DNA from: Bacteroidota bacterium
Lineage (GTDB): Bacteria; Bacteroidota; Bacteroidia; B-17B0; Aurantibacillaceae
Length of the DNA: 64,000 nucleotides
Assembly: GCA_018267475.1 (NCBI GenBank)
Contig: JAFDYI010000008.1
Span: forward strand, 68,121-132,120
Direction: 5' to 3'
Shown: positions 42,513 to 51,770 of the stretch, piece after piece
Numbering within the stretch: the stretch's first letter is position 1
Layout: each line of letters starts with the position of its first letter
Made by a program: the position numbers and the translations under genes
The notes under the pieces: generated by a model
Told to the model about the DNA's origin: nothing
Database searches by the model: none
Seen by the model: only the letters and a program-made list of their open reading frames with translations

Positions 42513-43529
42513 TTACCGCTCGTTGTAAATAACTTCTAAAACAGTTTGCCCTACCGCCTTTAATGTTTTTTTATCAATCAAATTCAAATCGTCGGCAAGC
42601 GTGTGGTGCTGAGGGAAAAAACGTCTTTTTTCTACATCATAACCAATAATATCAACGCAAGGAATGTTGGCGTATTTGTTGATATAAAGGTGGTCGTCGG
42701 TGATGGCATCTATATTTTTTTGCACAAAAAAGTTTCCATAACCCAATGTATAAGCGGTATTCCAAATTTTATTTACAAACTGCGAGGCGTAAAACAAAGA
42801 TACTTGTTCTTTAGGAAATTCCACATTGGGGGTGCCTACTAAATCCAACAAAATACCGAAGCGTGCGGTATAACCCTGTTTGTGCGGATTTTTGCTCCAG
42901 TACTGCGAACCCAGCGCCCAATCGTCTTCCATCGGCTCTTTAGGCCCCTCTACCCTGCCCTGCCCGTAGTCTTCCATATCCCACAATATAATATCAATAC
43001 CTATGTTGGGTTTTTGCTTGGCTAATGCCCGCGCTACTTCTATTAAAATACCGGCGCCGCTGGCTCCATCATTCACCCCGGGACAGGCTTTTTTTAGGTT
43101 GGCCTTATTGCTATCTTCATCACAAAAAGGACGCGAATCCCAGTGGGCGCAAAGCAATACCCTATCGGTTTTTTCTAAGTTAAAAGAGGCAACCACATTT
43201 TTAGCCAACCATTTTTTTTCATCAAACGTAGTAACGGTCGCTTTTTGAATAATGACCTCAGCCCCGTATTCTTTAAATTTTTTCTCAAAATAGGCCGCCG
43301 CTTGCTCGTGGGCTTTGCTGCCCGGCGTGCGAGGCCCCATATCGGCCTGAGCCTTCACAAAAACATAAGCACTGTCAGCATCAAAATTAGGCGGAGTAAT
43401 GTGTGGAGTTTCTACGGTTTTATTTTCTGCTACTGCGTTTTCTGCTTGCTTGGTTTCGTTATTACAAGAAACAAAAAACAATCCAACAAAAACGAGATAT
43501 AAAATACTGTGTGTAAAAAAATTTTTCAT
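42513..43529 (-). CDS. M28-family lipoprotein, probable glutaminyl-peptide cyclotransferase
   Basis: 338 residues from MKNFFTHSILYLVFVGLFFVSC (ATG at 43529), with lipobox Cys22. The M28 alpha/beta fold shows LCAHWDSRPF, Asp154 in GVNDGASGAG, Glu186 in WDMEDYG and a C-terminal His near 309 (QHHTLADD), the expected zinc ligands. The features that separate glutaminyl cyclases from aminopeptidases are present: DDWALGSQYW and AITDDHLYINKYANIPCVDIIGYD. It would convert N-terminal Gln of exported proteins to pyroglutamate in the periplasm, as known in Porphyromonas. A plain aminopeptidase is the main alternative. Confidence 0.82.
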   Translation of the reverse strand: MKNFFTHSILYLVFVGLFFVSCNNETKQAENAVAENKTVETPHITPPNFDADSAYVFVKAQADMGPRTPGSKAHEQAAAYFEKKFKEYGAEVIIQKATVTTFDEKKWLAKNVVASFNLEKTDRVLLCAHWDSRPFCDEDSNKANLKKACPGVNDGASGAGILIEVARALAKQKPNIGIDIILWDMEDYGQGRVEGPKEPMEDDWALGSQYWSKNPHKQGYTARFGILLDLVGTPNVEFPKEQVSLFYASQFVNKIWNTAYTLGYGNFFVQKNIDAITDDHLYINKYANIPCVDIIGYDVEKRRFFPQHHTLADDLNLIDKKTLKAVGQTVLEVIYNER

Positions 43530-43677
43530 CGGGGCGAAGTTAAATAATAACACCGAAAAAACATATTTTTAGATAGAGATACGAATTGATGGGCTACTCC
43601 CATCCGTTAAAAGCTCCTTATCTTCCGCACTTTGCAAACAATCTGTTCACAACGCTTTTTTTTATACATTCTGCTTG

Positions 43678-43685
43678 TATCTTTG
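43678..43685 (+). promoter_or_regulatory. carB -7 box (TATCTTTG)
   Basis: It matches TAnnTTTG and lies 26 bp upstream of the carB ATG. No clear -33 TTG is visible at the usual distance. Confidence 0.45.
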
Positions 43686-43711
43686 CACAATTTGTTTTTT
43701 AAAAAAGAGAT

Positions 43712-46528
43712 ATGCCAAAAGATACTACAATTAAGTCGGTTTTAATTATTGGTTCGGGTCCCATTGTAATTGGGCAAGCCTGCGAGTTTGATTATTCCGG
43801 CTCACAATCAGCCAAAAGCCTGCGCGAAGAAGGGGTAGAAGTTACCCTCATCAACTCCAACCCCGCCACTATCATGACGGATAAAGTTACCGCCGACCAT
43901 ATATACTTACTGCCCCTGGAGGTAAAATCCATTCTCAAAATTTTAGAAGAACGTAAAATAGATGCCGTACTGCCCACCATGGGCGGGCAAACAGCCCTAA
44001 ACCTGGCTATGAAATGCGAAGACCTGGGCATCTGGAAAAAACACCAAGTACGCATGATAGGGGTAGATACCCAAGCCATAAAAGTAACCGAAGACCGCGA
44101 CCTGTTTCGCGCCCGAATGGAAGAGATAGGCATACCTATGGCCCCCTCAAAAATTGCTAAAAGTTTTTTAGAAGGAAAAAGCATTGCACAAGATTTTGGC
44201 TTTCCGTTGGTAATACGCCCCTCTTTTACACTGGGCGGCAGCGGCGGCAGCGTGGTGTATGAAAAAGAACAATTCGATTCGTTATTAAACAGAGGCTTGC
44301 AAACCTCGCCCATACACGAAGTGCTTATTGATAAAGCCGTATTAGGCTGGAAAGAATACGAACTGGAACTGTTGCGCGATAATAAAGACAACGTAACCAT
44401 TATCTGCTCCATAGAAAATTTTGACCCCATGGGGGTGCACACCGGCGACAGCATTACCGTAGCACCGGCGCAAACATTAAGCGATACTACCTACCAAAAA
44501 ATGCGCAGCATGGCCATTAAAATGATGCGAAGCATCGGTAATTTTTCGGGAGGCTGCAACGTACAGTTTGCCGTAAGCAACGATGATAAAGAAGACATTA
44601 TAGCCATAGAAATAAACCCACGCGTATCGCGCTCATCGGCCTTAGCCAGCAAAGCCACCGGCTACCCAATAGCCCGCATAGCCAGCAAATTAGCTATGGG
44701 TTATACGCTTGACGAATTGCAAAACCAAATTACCAAATCTACCTCCGCCTATTTTGAACCTACCTTAGATTATGTCATCGTAAAAATACCCCGCTGGAAT
44801 TTTGATAAGTTTAAAGGCTGCAACCGCGAATTGGGTTTTCAAATGAAATCGGTAGGCGAAGTAATGGGCATTGGCCGCTCGTTTCAAGAAGCCCTGCAAA
44901 AAGCATGTCAGAGCTTAGAAATAAAACGCAACGGCTTAGGAGCCGACGGAAAGGAAATAACCGACCAGACCGAGTTGTTGCGCGCCCTAGAACGCCCCAG
45001 CTGGAACCGCCTATTTATGATATACGATGCTATGAAACTGGGCATCTCTATAAAAACCATACAAAAGCTAACCCGCATAGACCATTGGTTTTTACAACAA
45101 ATAGAAGAACTCATCGCCTTAGAAAACGAACTAAGCAAATACCGTTTAGAAGAGGTACCCAAAGACTTGTTGTATGAAGCCAAGCAAAAAGGCTATGCCG
45201 ATAGACAAGTTGCACACCTGCTGCGTTGCTTAGAAAGCGAAGTGTATAAACGAAGAACCGACTTAGGCATTAAACGGGTATATAAATTGGTAGATACCTG
45301 CGCCGCCGAGTTTGAGGCCAAAACACCCTACTACTACTCTACCTTTGAAAACGAAAACGAAAGCCAACGCAGCAAAAAAAAGAAAATAGTTATTTTGGGC
45401 AGTGGTCCCAACCGCATAGGGCAAGGCATTGAGTTTGATTACAGTTGCGTACACGGCGTGCTGGCAGCCAAAGAATGCGGCTACGAAACCATTATGATAA
45501 ACTGCAACCCCGAAACGGTTTCCACTGATTTTAGCACCGCCGATAAATTATACTTTGAGCCTGTTTTTTGGGAACATATTTACGATATTATTTTGCACGA
45601 AAAACCCGAAGGCGTTATTGTACAACTGGGCGGCCAAACTGCCTTAAAATTAGCCGAAAAGCTAGAGCGCTATGGCATTAAAATTATAGGTACCGACTTT
45701 AAATCGTTAGACTTAGCCGAAGACCGCGGCAGCTTTTCAAACCTGCTGAAAGAAAACAACATTCCCTATCCCAAATTTGGCGTGATAGAAGATGCCGAAG
45801 AAGCCCTTACATTAGCTAAAGAATTAGGGTTCCCACTGTTGGTGCGCCCCAGCTACGTGCTAGGCGGGCAAAGCATGAAAATTGTAATTAACGAGCAAGA
45901 GCTGGAACAACACGTAGTAAAACTCCTAAACGATTTGCCTGAAAACAAAGTGTTGCTTGACCACTTTTTAGAACACGCCATAGAAGCCGAAGCCGACGCT
46001 ATATGCGATGGCGAAGAGGTACATATCATCGGCATTATGGAACATATTGAACCCGCCGGCATTCATAGCGGCGACAGCTATGCCGTACTGCCTCCTTTTG
46101 ATTTAAGCGAAAACGTAATAAAACAAATAGAAGCACACACCAAAAAAATTGCCCTGGCATTAAACACCGTAGGTTTAATAAACATACAGTTTGCTATAAA
46201 AAATGAAACCGTATATATTATAGAAGCCAACCCTCGCGCCTCACGCACCGTGCCCTTTATAGCCAAAGCCTACGACGAACCTTATGTAAACTACGCTACT
46301 AAAGTTATGCTGCGCGAGAAAAAAGTACGCGATTTTACCTTCGCGCCACGCAAAAAAGGATACGCCATAAAGATACCCGTATTTAGCTACGAGAAATTTC
46401 CGGAAATACAAAAAGAACTAGGCCCTGAAATGAAATCAACGGGAGAAGCTATTTACTTTATTGATGATTTACACGACGAATATTTTCAAAATATATACAG
46501 CGAGCGCAATTTGTATTTAAGCAAATAA
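43712..46528 (+). CDS. carB: carbamoyl-phosphate synthase large subunit (without allosteric domain)
   Basis: 938 residues. The duplicated ATP-grasp halves are both clear: IGSGPIVIGQACEFDYSGSQSAKSLREEG with SFTLGGSGGSVVY in the first, and LGSGPNRIGQGIEFDYSCVHGVLAAKECG with SYVLGGQSMKIV in the second. The oligomerisation region lies between them. Enterobacterial CarB has about 1070 residues; this one ends (NIYSERNLYLSK) just where the MGS-like allosteric domain would begin, so UMP/ornithine control through that domain is absent. It makes carbamoyl phosphate for pyrimidine and arginine synthesis. carA is not adjacent. Confidence 0.97.
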   Translation: MPKDTTIKSVLIIGSGPIVIGQACEFDYSGSQSAKSLREEGVEVTLINSNPATIMTDKVTADHIYLLPLEVKSILKILEERKIDAVLPTMGGQTALNLAMKCEDLGIWKKHQVRMIGVDTQAIKVTEDRDLFRARMEEIGIPMAPSKIAKSFLEGKSIAQDFGFPLVIRPSFTLGGSGGSVVYEKEQFDSLLNRGLQTSPIHEVLIDKAVLGWKEYELELLRDNKDNVTIICSIENFDPMGVHTGDSITVAPAQTLSDTTYQKMRSMAIKMMRSIGNFSGGCNVQFAVSNDDKEDIIAIEINPRVSRSSALASKATGYPIARIASKLAMGYTLDELQNQITKSTSAYFEPTLDYVIVKIPRWNFDKFKGCNRELGFQMKSVGEVMGIGRSFQEALQKACQSLEIKRNGLGADGKEITDQTELLRALERPSWNRLFMIYDAMKLGISIKTIQKLTRIDHWFLQQIEELIALENELSKYRLEEVPKDLLYEAKQKGYADRQVAHLLRCLESEVYKRRTDLGIKRVYKLVDTCAAEFEAKTPYYYSTFENENESQRSKKKKIVILGSGPNRIGQGIEFDYSCVHGVLAAKECGYETIMINCNPETVSTDFSTADKLYFEPVFWEHIYDIILHEKPEGVIVQLGGQTALKLAEKLERYGIKIIGTDFKSLDLAEDRGSFSNLLKENNIPYPKFGVIEDAEEALTLAKELGFPLLVRPSYVLGGQSMKIVINEQELEQHVVKLLNDLPENKVLLDHFLEHAIEAEADAICDGEEVHIIGIMEHIEPAGIHSGDSYAVLPPFDLSENVIKQIEAHTKKIALALNTVGLINIQFAIKNETVYIIEANPRASRTVPFIAKAYDEPYVNYATKVMLREKKVRDFTFAPRKKGYAIKIPVFSYEKFPEIQKELGPEMKSTGEAIYFIDDLHDEYFQNIYSERNLYLSK

Positions 46529-46647
46529 AACCACAAGCAGCCTGCCTGCATTTTTATACGATAGGCATCTCCGAAACCACACGCCGGGTAACCCCCGATT
46601 TTTTTAGCTACACTTTTAAACTTTTTGAAAAAAAACACATCTGCCTA

Positions 46648-46678
46648 TTGGTAGGTATTGCGCCATGTATTATATTTG
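46648..46678 (+). promoter_or_regulatory. promoter of the FG-GAP protein gene (TTG-N20-TATATTTG)
   Basis: TTG at 46648-46650 and TATATTTG at 46671-46678 with a 20-base spacer, 44 bp before the ATG. Confidence 0.5.
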
Positions 46679-46722
46679 CATAACCAGAAGCCCATTACCA
46701 AAAACATAAAAACAAAATACCC

Positions 46723-48750
46723 ATGAAAAAAATACTATTAAGCGCAACTCTTTTAGTGGCTTGCCTATTACGAATCCAAGCACAGGATATGTGTTTAAAA
46801 CCAGGAACAACTTACAGTGTTGGCTTAGATCCTTACGGCATCTGCTCAGCCGATTTTAATGGAGACGGGCATCCTGATGTAGCAACAGCTAATTCCGGAG
46901 ACAATACCATATCCGTTTTAATGGGATCTGCTACAGGGGCTTTCATAGGGCAAACAACATATAGCACTTCTGGGGCGTCGCCGCTCTCTGTGTGTTCAGC
47001 CGATTTTAATAGCGATGGTTATCCTGATATAGCTGCAACCAATAGTGGCAGTAACAATATATCTCTTTTATTAGGATCTGCTGCGGGAACTTTTTCACCA
47101 GCAATAACTTATAGTGTTGGTACCATGCCTTACTCTATATGTTCTACTGATTTTAATGGAGATGGTAAGCCCGATGTAGCAACCGCTAATTATGGCAGTA
47201 ACGATTTATCTATTTTATTAGGCGCTGGTGGGGGGTCTTTTTCAGCCGCAGTAATTTATAGCACTGGAAATGGAGGCCGCTCTATTGTTAATAATGATTA
47301 TAATGGTGATGGTTTTCAAGATGTGATAGTAGCTAACTCTAACGACAATACCATTTCCGTATTATTAGGAACTGGAACGGGTGCACTTTCGGCACAGACA
47401 ACGTATAGTGTTGGTACCAACCCTCATGCCGTTTGTAGTGCTGATTTTAACGGCGATGGACACCCCGATTTAGCTGTAGCTAACAATGCTGATGGTAACA
47501 TTTCTATTTTATTAGGCTCTGTTACCGGTACCCTTTCCATACAGGCAACATACAGCGTTGGAACCACTCCTCAAGCCCTATGTTCCGCTGATTTTAATAG
47601 CGATGGGCACATGGATGTAGCTGTTACTAATTATGGTGATGGTACCGTTTCTATTCTGCTAGGATCTGCTACGGGCACACTCTCACCTCAAACAACTTAT
47701 AGCGTTGGAAGTGAGCCCACCGCTATATGCTCTGCTGATTTTAATAGCGATGGGCATCCTGATATTGCAACCGCTAACTACAACAACAGTACGGTATCTG
47801 CATTACAAGGAAGTTTACCCGATGTCATAAAAGGTCAAGCGGATACCAGCGGCACGCTTATTACACACAGCGCTTGGGTTTATTTATACCAACACCTTAG
47901 CTCAAACCTCCACTTAGCCGCTGTGGACTCCATGCAAATACAAACTAATGGTACCTATAGCTTTAGCGTAGCCACACCAGGAAACTATTTTGTAGGCGTA
48001 GCACCCGATACTACAGTCTATCATCGATATATTACTACCTACTACAACAGCACCCACCCTGTCTATCTTTGGGATAGCGCCCAATTTGTAAGCATAGGAG
48101 GCTGCAACAACGCCACCTATACCGCCAACATAAGCTTGATACAAACCCCTGCCGTAAACCCCTTGGCTACAGGAATTATTAGCGGCAACGTGCAGTCTGA
48201 TGGTACTTATGTAGGACACCGCATGGCGCAAGGAGGCAACAACAGCGTGATGGGGGTACCCCTAAGAGGAATAGGCATGAGCTTAGGTAAAGTACCGGGG
48301 GGAGGCTGCGCAGCGCGCACAGCAACCGACGCCTCGGGCAACTATGCCTTCTCGCATGTGGAGGTAGGCAACTACATTGTGTATGTGGACTTACCCAACT
48401 ATAAAAGAGACAGCAGCTACCACGTAAGCATCAGCGCTACGGGTTCGGTAAGTACCAACAACAACTATTTGGTGGACTCTACTTCTATATACACCACGCA
48501 TGCAACAGGCATTAAACAATTTGCAAGCGGCAGCCATAACGTGTGGATATACCCCAACCCCGCAGGCAGCCAACTGCATATACAAAGCAGCGCCGCTTTA
48601 GGAAGCATTAGCGTTTACAACGCTTTAGGGCAAACAATAGAGGTGATACAAAGCAAAGAAAACACAACAACGCTGGATGTAAGCAGCTACGCACCGGGCT
48701 TATACACCGTTTTGCTATCAAGCGGGTATAGTACTTTTGTGAAAGAGTAA
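46723..48750 (+). CDS. secreted seven-repeat FG-GAP/VCBS protein with T9SS sorting domain
   Basis: 675 residues. Signal peptide [21 protein letters not shown]. Residues about 26-365 hold seven consecutive repeats of about 50 residues of the form [25 protein letters not shown]..(D/N)N.ISVLLGS.TGT. Each repeat has a DxNxDGxxD-type calcium loop and together they should form a seven-bladed propeller. A carbohydrate-like beta domain and a Cna-B/SdrD-like domain ([25 protein letters not shown]) follow. The last 75 residues are a type A T9SS sorting domain ([16 protein letters not shown]...[21 protein letters not shown]). It should be exported and attached to or released from the surface. Adhesion is a plausible role, not shown. 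Confidence 0.9.
   Translation: MKKILLSATLLVACLLRIQAQDMCLKPGTTYSVGLDPYGICSADFNGDGHPDVATANSGDNTISVLMGSATGAFIGQTTYSTSGASPLSVCSADFNSDGYPDIAATNSGSNNISLLLGSAAGTFSPAITYSVGTMPYSICSTDFNGDGKPDVATANYGSNDLSILLGAGGGSFSAAVIYSTGNGGRSIVNNDYNGDGFQDVIVANSNDNTISVLLGTGTGALSAQTTYSVGTNPHAVCSADFNGDGHPDLAVANNADGNISILLGSVTGTLSIQATYSVGTTPQALCSADFNSDGHMDVAVTNYGDGTVSILLGSATGTLSPQTTYSVGSEPTAICSADFNSDGHPDIATANYNNSTVSALQGSLPDVIKGQADTSGTLITHSAWVYLYQHLSSNLHLAAVDSMQIQTNGTYSFSVATPGNYFVGVAPDTTVYHRYITTYYNSTHPVYLWDSAQFVSIGGCNNATYTANISLIQTPAVNPLATGIISGNVQSDGTYVGHRMAQGGNNSVMGVPLRGIGMSLGKVPGGGCAARTATDASGNYAFSHVEVGNYIVYVDLPNYKRDSSYHVSISATGSVSTNNNYLVDSTSIYTTHATGIKQFASGSHNVWIYPNPAGSQLHIQSSAALGSISVYNALGQTIEVIQSKENTTTLDVSSYAPGLYTVLLSSGYSTFVKE
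46800..47820 (+). repeat. seven tandem coding repeats of about 150 bp
   Basis: The FG-GAP units are visible at DNA level: variants of GATTTTAATGGAGATGG and ACTTATAGTGTTGG recur at about 150-bp steps. They are diverged, so slippage is less likely than old duplication. One unit (around 47260-47400) lacks the Cys-Ser-Ala-Asp start and is the most diverged. Confidence 0.75.
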
Positions 48751-48796
48751 GGCTATAAAAAGTGTTAAAGCCATCAGTCATGTGATTTTTTTTAGA

Positions 48797-48804
48797 TACT
48801 TTTG
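48797..48804 (+). promoter_or_regulatory. sodB -7 box (TACTTTTG)
   Basis: It matches TAnnTTTG and lies 43 bp before the superoxide dismutase ATG; the -33 element is not obvious. Confidence 0.4.
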
Positions 48805-48847
48805 CTGCGACACTTTATACGTAAAAACCTTAAAAAAAATAAATCTT

Positions 48848-49459
48848 ATGGCATTTGAATTACCCGCGTTACCCTACGCAACCAACGCTTTAGAGCCTCA
48901 CATTGATACCAAAACCATGGAAATTCATCATGGCAAACATCATCAGGCTTATGTAAGCAACCTGAACGCAGCCCTTGCTGGCAGCGAAGCCGAAAAGCTT
49001 TCGGTAGAAGATATTTGTAAGCACATCTCAAAGTACCCGGCAGCTGTGCGCAACAACGGAGGCGGTCATTTTAATCACTCCTTTTTTTGGAAAATAATGA
49101 AAGCCAATGGAGGTGGAGCTCCAAGCGGCGCCCTAGCCGAGGCTATAAACAAACACTTTGGCTCTTTTGACGAGTTAAAAAAACAATTTGCTGCCGCTGC
49201 TGCTACCCGCTTTGGTAGCGGTTGGGCTTGGGTAATAGTAAAAGCCGACAAAACATTAGCTGTTTGCTCTACACCCAATCAAGATAACCCACTTATGGAT
49301 ATTGCCGAAGTAAAAGGTACGCCTGTATTGGGCATTGATGTATGGGAACATGCGTACTACCTGCATTACCAAAACCGCCGTCCGGATTATGTAAGCGCTT
49401 TTTGGAATGTTATTAACTGGGACGAAGCAAACCACCATTATCAAGCGGCTATCAAATAA
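48848..49459 (+). CDS. sodB: iron/manganese superoxide dismutase
   Basis: 203 residues from [32 protein letters not shown] (ATG at 48848; the 22 upstream in-frame residues overlap the promoter). Metal ligands are the His in MEIHHGKHH, the His in HFNHSFFW, and Asp and His in [30 protein letters not shown]. The [14 protein letters not shown] and [10 protein letters not shown] segments are typical. It removes superoxide in the cytoplasm. Whether it uses Fe or Mn cannot be told safely. It stands alone, followed by a strong terminator. Confidence 0.97.
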   Translation: MAFELPALPYATNALEPHIDTKTMEIHHGKHHQAYVSNLNAALAGSEAEKLSVEDICKHISKYPAAVRNNGGGHFNHSFFWKIMKANGGGAPSGALAEAINKHFGSFDELKKQFAAAAATRFGSGWAWVIVKADKTLAVCSTPNQDNPLMDIAEVKGTPVLGIDVWEHAYYLHYQNRRPDYVSAFWNVINWDEANHHYQAAIK

Positions 49460-49481
49460 AGCCTGTTGATTAAAACCTGTT

Positions 49482-49511
49482 AAAAAGGATTTGCGTTTGC
49501 AAATCCTTTTT
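49482..49511 (+). terminator. intrinsic terminator after sodB
   Basis: A perfect 13-bp stem (49482-49494 with 49499-49511), a 4-base loop and a following ATTTTT. Confidence 0.88.
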
Positions 49512-49526
49512 ATTTTTACCTGTCTT

Positions 49527-49910
49527 TTGAAAAAAACATTCCTCATATTATTTCTTGTTGGAACCGGCCATGTCTTTGCGCATGCCTTTAAAACCGCCAC
49601 ATACCGCCCCAACCCTTTGCTTACTCTTTTAAAAAAGAAAAACGAATCGGGTAAAAAAGCCATAGCCGCTGTATTGGCTTTTCCGCTGCCCTTTGGCGTT
49701 ATAGGCCTGCACCGTATTTATTTAGGTACCAAGCCTTACATTCCTTTAGTGTATATAGGTACCCTTGGGGGCGCTGCCGGCATCTTACCCTTTATTGATT
49801 TTTGGGTTATTTTATGTCATAAAGATTTATCTGTTTATCAAGAAAATCCACGCGTTTTTATGTGGATAGAGCATACATCAAAAAACGAAATACCTACTCA
49901 ATATGACTGA
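49527..49910 (+). CDS. TM2-domain membrane protein with signal peptide
   Basis: 127 residues if read from the TTG at 49527, which gives an ideal signal peptide (KKTFLILFLVGTGHVFA). An earlier in-frame TTG at 49491 lies inside the sodB terminator stem, so I reject it. The TM2 motif is clear: two hydrophobic helices around GVIGLHRIYLGTKPYIPLVYIGTLGGAAGILPFIDFWVILCH. The TM2 family has no single known activity. The stop codon overlaps the start of the LOG-family gene by 8 bp, which suggests translational coupling. Confidence 0.75.
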   Translation: MKKTFLILFLVGTGHVFAHAFKTATYRPNPLLTLLKKKNESGKKAIAAVLAFPLPFGVIGLHRIYLGTKPYIPLVYIGTLGGAAGILPFIDFWVILCHKDLSVYQENPRVFMWIEHTSKNEIPTQYD

Positions 49911-50616
49911 AAAAAGCGAAGAAAAAATAAGGGCTGCCTTTCAAAACAAAGACTGGAGCGAAGTAAAAGCAAGCGATAGCTGGCAAATTTTTAAAATTAT
50001 GAGCGAGTTTGTAGAGGGCTTTGAACAAATGGCTAAGATAGGCCCCTGCGTATCTATTTTTGGAAGCGCCCGCACCAAACCCGAAAACCCATACTACCAA
50101 CTAGCCGAAGATATTGCCTACAAGCTTACGCTTGAGGGCTACGGCGTTATTACAGGCGGAGGCCCCGGCATTATGGAAGCGGCCAATAAAGGCGCCCATA
50201 AAGGAAAAGGAAAATCGGTAGGGCTAAATATAGAGTTGCCTTTTGAGCAACACCCAAATGAGTATATAGACCGAGATAAAAGCATTAACTTTCATTACTT
50301 TTTTGTGCGAAAAACTATTTTTCTAAAATACTCTCAAGGTTTTATAGCCCTGCCCGGCGGCTTTGGTACTTTAGATGAACTTTTTGAAGCACTAACCTTG
50401 GTACAAACTCATAAAGTGGGTGATTTTCCGGTGGTTTTGGTTGGAAAAAAGTACTGGCAAGGTATGTTGGATTGGATAAAAAACACCATGCTGGAAGAAG
50501 AGCATAACATTAATGCAGATGACCTAAATCGTTTTTATGTAGTAGATACAGCCAACGAGGCGGTAGAAATCATTACTAATTTTTACAGCAAATACCTGCT
50601 TAAGCCCAATTTTTAA
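49903..50616 (+). CDS. LOG/TIGR00730-family Rossmann-fold protein
   Basis: 237 residues. It holds the LOG signature ALPGGFGTLDELFEALTLVQ (PGGxGTxxE) and GVITGGGPGIMEAANKGAHKGKGKSVGLNIELPFEQHPN, matching the phosphoribohydrolase group related to cytokinin activation enzymes. An N-terminal helical extension of about 45 residues precedes the Rossmann core (VSIFGSARTKPENPYYQLAEDIA). It probably cleaves nucleoside 5'-monophosphates to base and ribose phosphate. It is coupled to the TM2 gene by an 8-bp overlap. Confidence 0.9.
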   Translation: MTEKSEEKIRAAFQNKDWSEVKASDSWQIFKIMSEFVEGFEQMAKIGPCVSIFGSARTKPENPYYQLAEDIAYKLTLEGYGVITGGGPGIMEAANKGAHKGKGKSVGLNIELPFEQHPNEYIDRDKSINFHYFFVRKTIFLKYSQGFIALPGGFGTLDELFEALTLVQTHKVGDFPVVLVGKKYWQGMLDWIKNTMLEEEHNINADDLNRFYVVDTANEAVEIITNFYSKYLLKPNF

Positions 50617-50633
50617 GGCGTTACAATAAAAAT

Positions 50634-50663
50634 AAAAAAGCTGCCTGATTGGGCAGCTTTTTT
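50634..50663. terminator. bidirectional terminator
   Basis: A perfect 12-bp stem (50634-50645 with 50652-50663) with a 6-base loop and A/T runs on both sides, between convergent genes. Confidence 0.85.
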
Positions 50664-50681
50664 TATGGCATTATGTTCTGT

Positions 50682-51623
50682 TTACTTAGTAGCTTGATTG
50701 TATTTCATATAGCTGGCCAAATTCAAAAAACAATAATTTTTTCCTGAAACCGGCATGCTTTGATATTTATACGCATTAAGCTGCGTAATAAAAGAAAGGT
50801 TGTTGTATGTGCTAGGTGAATTTGCAAAATCTTTTGGATATACATAGGCTACCGTATCGGAAGCAGGGAATGTTTTTACAAAAGTAAAACCCGCGCCATC
50901 TGTCATTACCAAAGAAATCGAATCGGCATTTGATAAATAATTTTTTAACGGAATGCCAAAAGCAGGAAGTATATTAAACAACGAATCTTTATTGCGCTGA
51001 GTGGAATCGGCTTTATGGGCGTTTACCGCTTGCGCAAAGGTCATGCCCGGATAGTTTACAATATCAGTAGCACTTAACGGGTTTGAAGGAGCAGGGCGCA
51101 CTATGTCATTATGAAAATTTACAGGATATACAGGCATCCACTTAGTGTCCCAAAGGTTTGGAGCGTAGGTGTATGAAGGCATAGGGTTGGCTATGGTATA
51201 ATTAGTTCCTGCCACATTCCATACCACACCACCGGATAAATTGATGCTGTAACTGTTGATAGAGGATAAATAATAATTGGCTCCTGTATTGGCTAAATTA
51301 GAGTCGTTTAAGGTAATGTTGCCTATGTTCAGCAAATTGGTAAAATTACCGGTGCTTGCGGCAAATTTAGCCATACCGTATTCGTAAGTAAACGATACCG
51401 GACTCACAATTACCGAACGCGTATTGCTTACACGAGCTGCAACTAAAATAGCATCGGCATTACCAAGTGTAGGAAAGTACGGAGTGGTAAAGCTGTAATC
51501 GCTATAAGGGTTGCTATTGCTTTGTGAGTTAGTAGGAAAAGGCGTGGTATCTTTTTTGCAACCTGTAACAAATAACGAAGATGCCAAACACATTATACTT
51601 GCTGAGTAGATTATTTTTTTCAT
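50682..51623 (-). CDS. hypothetical lipoprotein, 313 aa
   Basis: 313 residues from MKKIIYSASIMCLASSLFVTGC (ATG at 51623), with lipobox VTGC at Cys22 followed by KKDTTPFPTNSQSNSNPYSDY, a polar tether. The rest is Ser/Asn/Tyr-rich with many short beta strands and no recognised domain. I cannot assign a function. The 29-bp conserved element lies about 80 bp upstream (51702-51730), as it does upstream of the TonB receptor, which hints at shared control. It is convergent with the LOG-family gene. Confidence 0.7.
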   Translation of the reverse strand: MKKIIYSASIMCLASSLFVTGCKKDTTPFPTNSQSNSNPYSDYSFTTPYFPTLGNADAILVAARVSNTRSVIVSPVSFTYEYGMAKFAASTGNFTNLLNIGNITLNDSNLANTGANYYLSSINSYSINLSGGVVWNVAGTNYTIANPMPSYTYAPNLWDTKWMPVYPVNFHNDIVRPAPSNPLSATDIVNYPGMTFAQAVNAHKADSTQRNKDSLFNILPAFGIPLKNYLSNADSISLVMTDGAGFTFVKTFPASDTVAYVYPKDFANSPSTYNNLSFITQLNAYKYQSMPVSGKNYCFLNLASYMKYNQATK

Positions 51624-51701
51624 GATAAGTTTAATCAATGTTTTAAGGTTACAAGTTTAAAGAAAAAAATAATATCCGCCAATAATTTGTTAAATTATTT
51701 T

Positions 51702-51730
51702 ATATCTGGTCGTTTTTAACAAAAAACCGG
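51702..51730 (-). promoter_or_regulatory. 29-bp conserved intergenic element, copy B
   Basis: Copy B of the element described at 38453-38481, one mismatch in 29. It lies between the Smr-protein gene and the lipoprotein gene it would control. As in copy A, a hairpin (AAGCC/GGCTT, about 51737-51755) stands immediately before the T-run on the minus strand. Confidence 0.5.
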
Positions 51731-51770
51731 TTGGTTTAAGCCCAAAACAGGCTTCTTTGTTACCCTCAAA

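Noticed and set aside
46800..47820. CRISPR array
   Set aside because: The regular 150-bp spacing comes from in-frame FG-GAP protein repeats; repeats are too long, diverged and coding.
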